Below are positions 14,874-15,362 of a DNA stretch of 15,362 bases, in pieces. The DNA is taken from NCBI GenBank assembly GCA_023434465.1, contig JAEYSQ010000264.1, forward strand, positions 1 to 15,362, read 5' to 3'. A program made the position numbers and the translations under genes. This stretch comes from Actinomycetes bacterium (GTDB lineage: Bacteria; Actinomycetota; Thermoleophilia; Solirubrobacterales; 70-9). Numbering within the stretch: position 1 is the stretch's first letter; every line of letters begins with the position of its first letter. The notes beneath the pieces are model-generated. The model saw only the letters and a program-made list of their open reading frames with translations. It did not search any database and was not told the origin of the DNA.

Positions 14874-15362
14874 ATGAGGCACCTCGTTCCGGTTCTGATG
14901 ATTCTGGGTTCGCTGCTCGTATTTTTCGCGGCTCCCGCCGCAGCCACGATCACTCCGTTTGCTCGATGTTATGAGGACGTCGGGGATGAGCGGCTCGTGC
15001 ATTTCGGCTACCACAACGATTCCGAGACCGCGACCATCCCCTACGGGCAGAACAACTACTTCTCGCCAGCGCCTGCGTTGCGAGGCCAGCCGGATACTTT
15101 CGTCCAGGGCAGGATCGAAGAGGCGATCGTCACTTACGTAAGCGTCCCCGAGTTCTCGCTGAGCTGGGTCGTCGAGGGAATCCCCGGCAGGTACGAGCCG
15201 GCCAGCACTCCGACCTGCGATCAGCTGACCCCTTTCCGCTGGGACGGTTCGTGGAATCAGGAATCCCAGTACTCGGCCAACAACGTGGTCCATTGGAACA
15301 GGTCCGCCTGGATCGCGACCGGATCAACCGACGGGGAAGAGCCCGGCCAGGGTCCTGCCTGG
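14874..15362 (+). CDS. Secreted protein with possible CBM5/12-like segment (3' end cut by window edge)
   Basis: The frame is open from ATG 14874 to the last base (163 codons) with no stop, so the gene continues beyond the window. A signal peptide is clear: MRHLVPVLMILGSLLVFFAA, then PAAA before the likely cleavage, about residue 24. The next 90 residues form a domain with FGYHNDSETATIPYGQNNYF and PALRGQPDTFVQGR, a pattern I recall from secreted bacterial proteins of unknown function. The visible end has Y-S-A-N-N-V-V-H-W-N-R-S-A-W-I-A followed by TGSTDGEEPGQGPAW. The spacing of aromatic residues (W/Y...V.H...W.A......P.....W) resembles the short chitin/carbohydrate-binding module of the CBM5/12 type. 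That would suggest binding to a polysaccharide outside the cell. The catalytic partner, if any, would be downstream. The domain call is tentative. Confidence 0.65.
   Translation, partial: MRHLVPVLMILGSLLVFFAAPAAATITPFARCYEDVGDERLVHFGYHNDSETATIPYGQNNYFSPAPALRGQPDTFVQGRIEEAIVTYVSVPEFSLSWVVEGIPGRYEPASTPTCDQLTPFRWDGSWNQESQYSANNVVHWNRSAWIATGSTDGEEPGQGPAW

Overview
This window is a dense, high-GC stretch that reads like ordinary chromosome from an actinobacterium. The flavour of the proteins (secreted Arg-rich SGNH hydrolases, Cys-paired C-terminal modules, an F420/PPOX-type split-barrel protein, a coiled-coil/winged-helix basic protein) suggests the Thermoleophilia/Solirubrobacterales, but this is an inference from memory of those families and no marker gene here proves it. 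No phage, transposase, CRISPR array or rRNA was seen. One tRNA gene, tRNA-Arg(UCU), is present.

Layout. 1-2285 (minus): a TetR-type regulator overlapping by ATGA a KsdD-like FAD dehydrogenase that runs off the left edge, with a 35-bp palindromic operator touching the regulator's start codon. 2430-3545 (plus): secreted SGNH/GDSL hydrolase. 3638-4045 (plus): PPOX/split-barrel flavin or F420 protein, convergent with a degenerate MBL-like protein (4052-4648, minus). 4722-6419 (plus): a second, larger secreted SGNH hydrolase with an unusual block III. 6491-7150 (plus): MsrA. 7230-9521 (plus): a large polytopic GT-C-like membrane protein with a TTG start, apparently coupled to a 9-codon leader ORF. 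9571-9644 (plus): tRNA-Arg(UCU). 9606-10838 (minus): an MFS transporter whose reading frame ends inside the tRNA gene. 11032-11481 (plus): a coiled-coil plus winged-helix basic protein that resembles a nucleoid-associated protein in layout. 11504-11576: a perfect 17-bp inverted repeat and a second small hairpin in a convergent gap. 11591-13155 (minus): a two-gene operon of hotdog thioesterase then Zn alcohol dehydrogenase, again with an ATGA overlap. 13250-14125 (plus): EamA/RhtA-like exporter, convergent with a YrhK-like membrane protein (14134-14790, minus). 14874 to the right edge (plus): a secreted protein with a possible chitin/carbohydrate-binding segment, incomplete.

Common threads. 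Two operons use ATGA stop/start overlaps. Several genes have a TAnnnT-like -10 hexamer ending only 6-7 nt before the start codon and no Shine-Dalgarno, which predicts leaderless mRNAs. In two places the leaderless position falls on a short upstream ORF that overlaps the start of the main gene. These leader ORFs, the TetR operator, the 17-bp inverted repeat and the H-NS-like protein are the most interesting items. Nothing here amounts to a clear new defence or mobile system.
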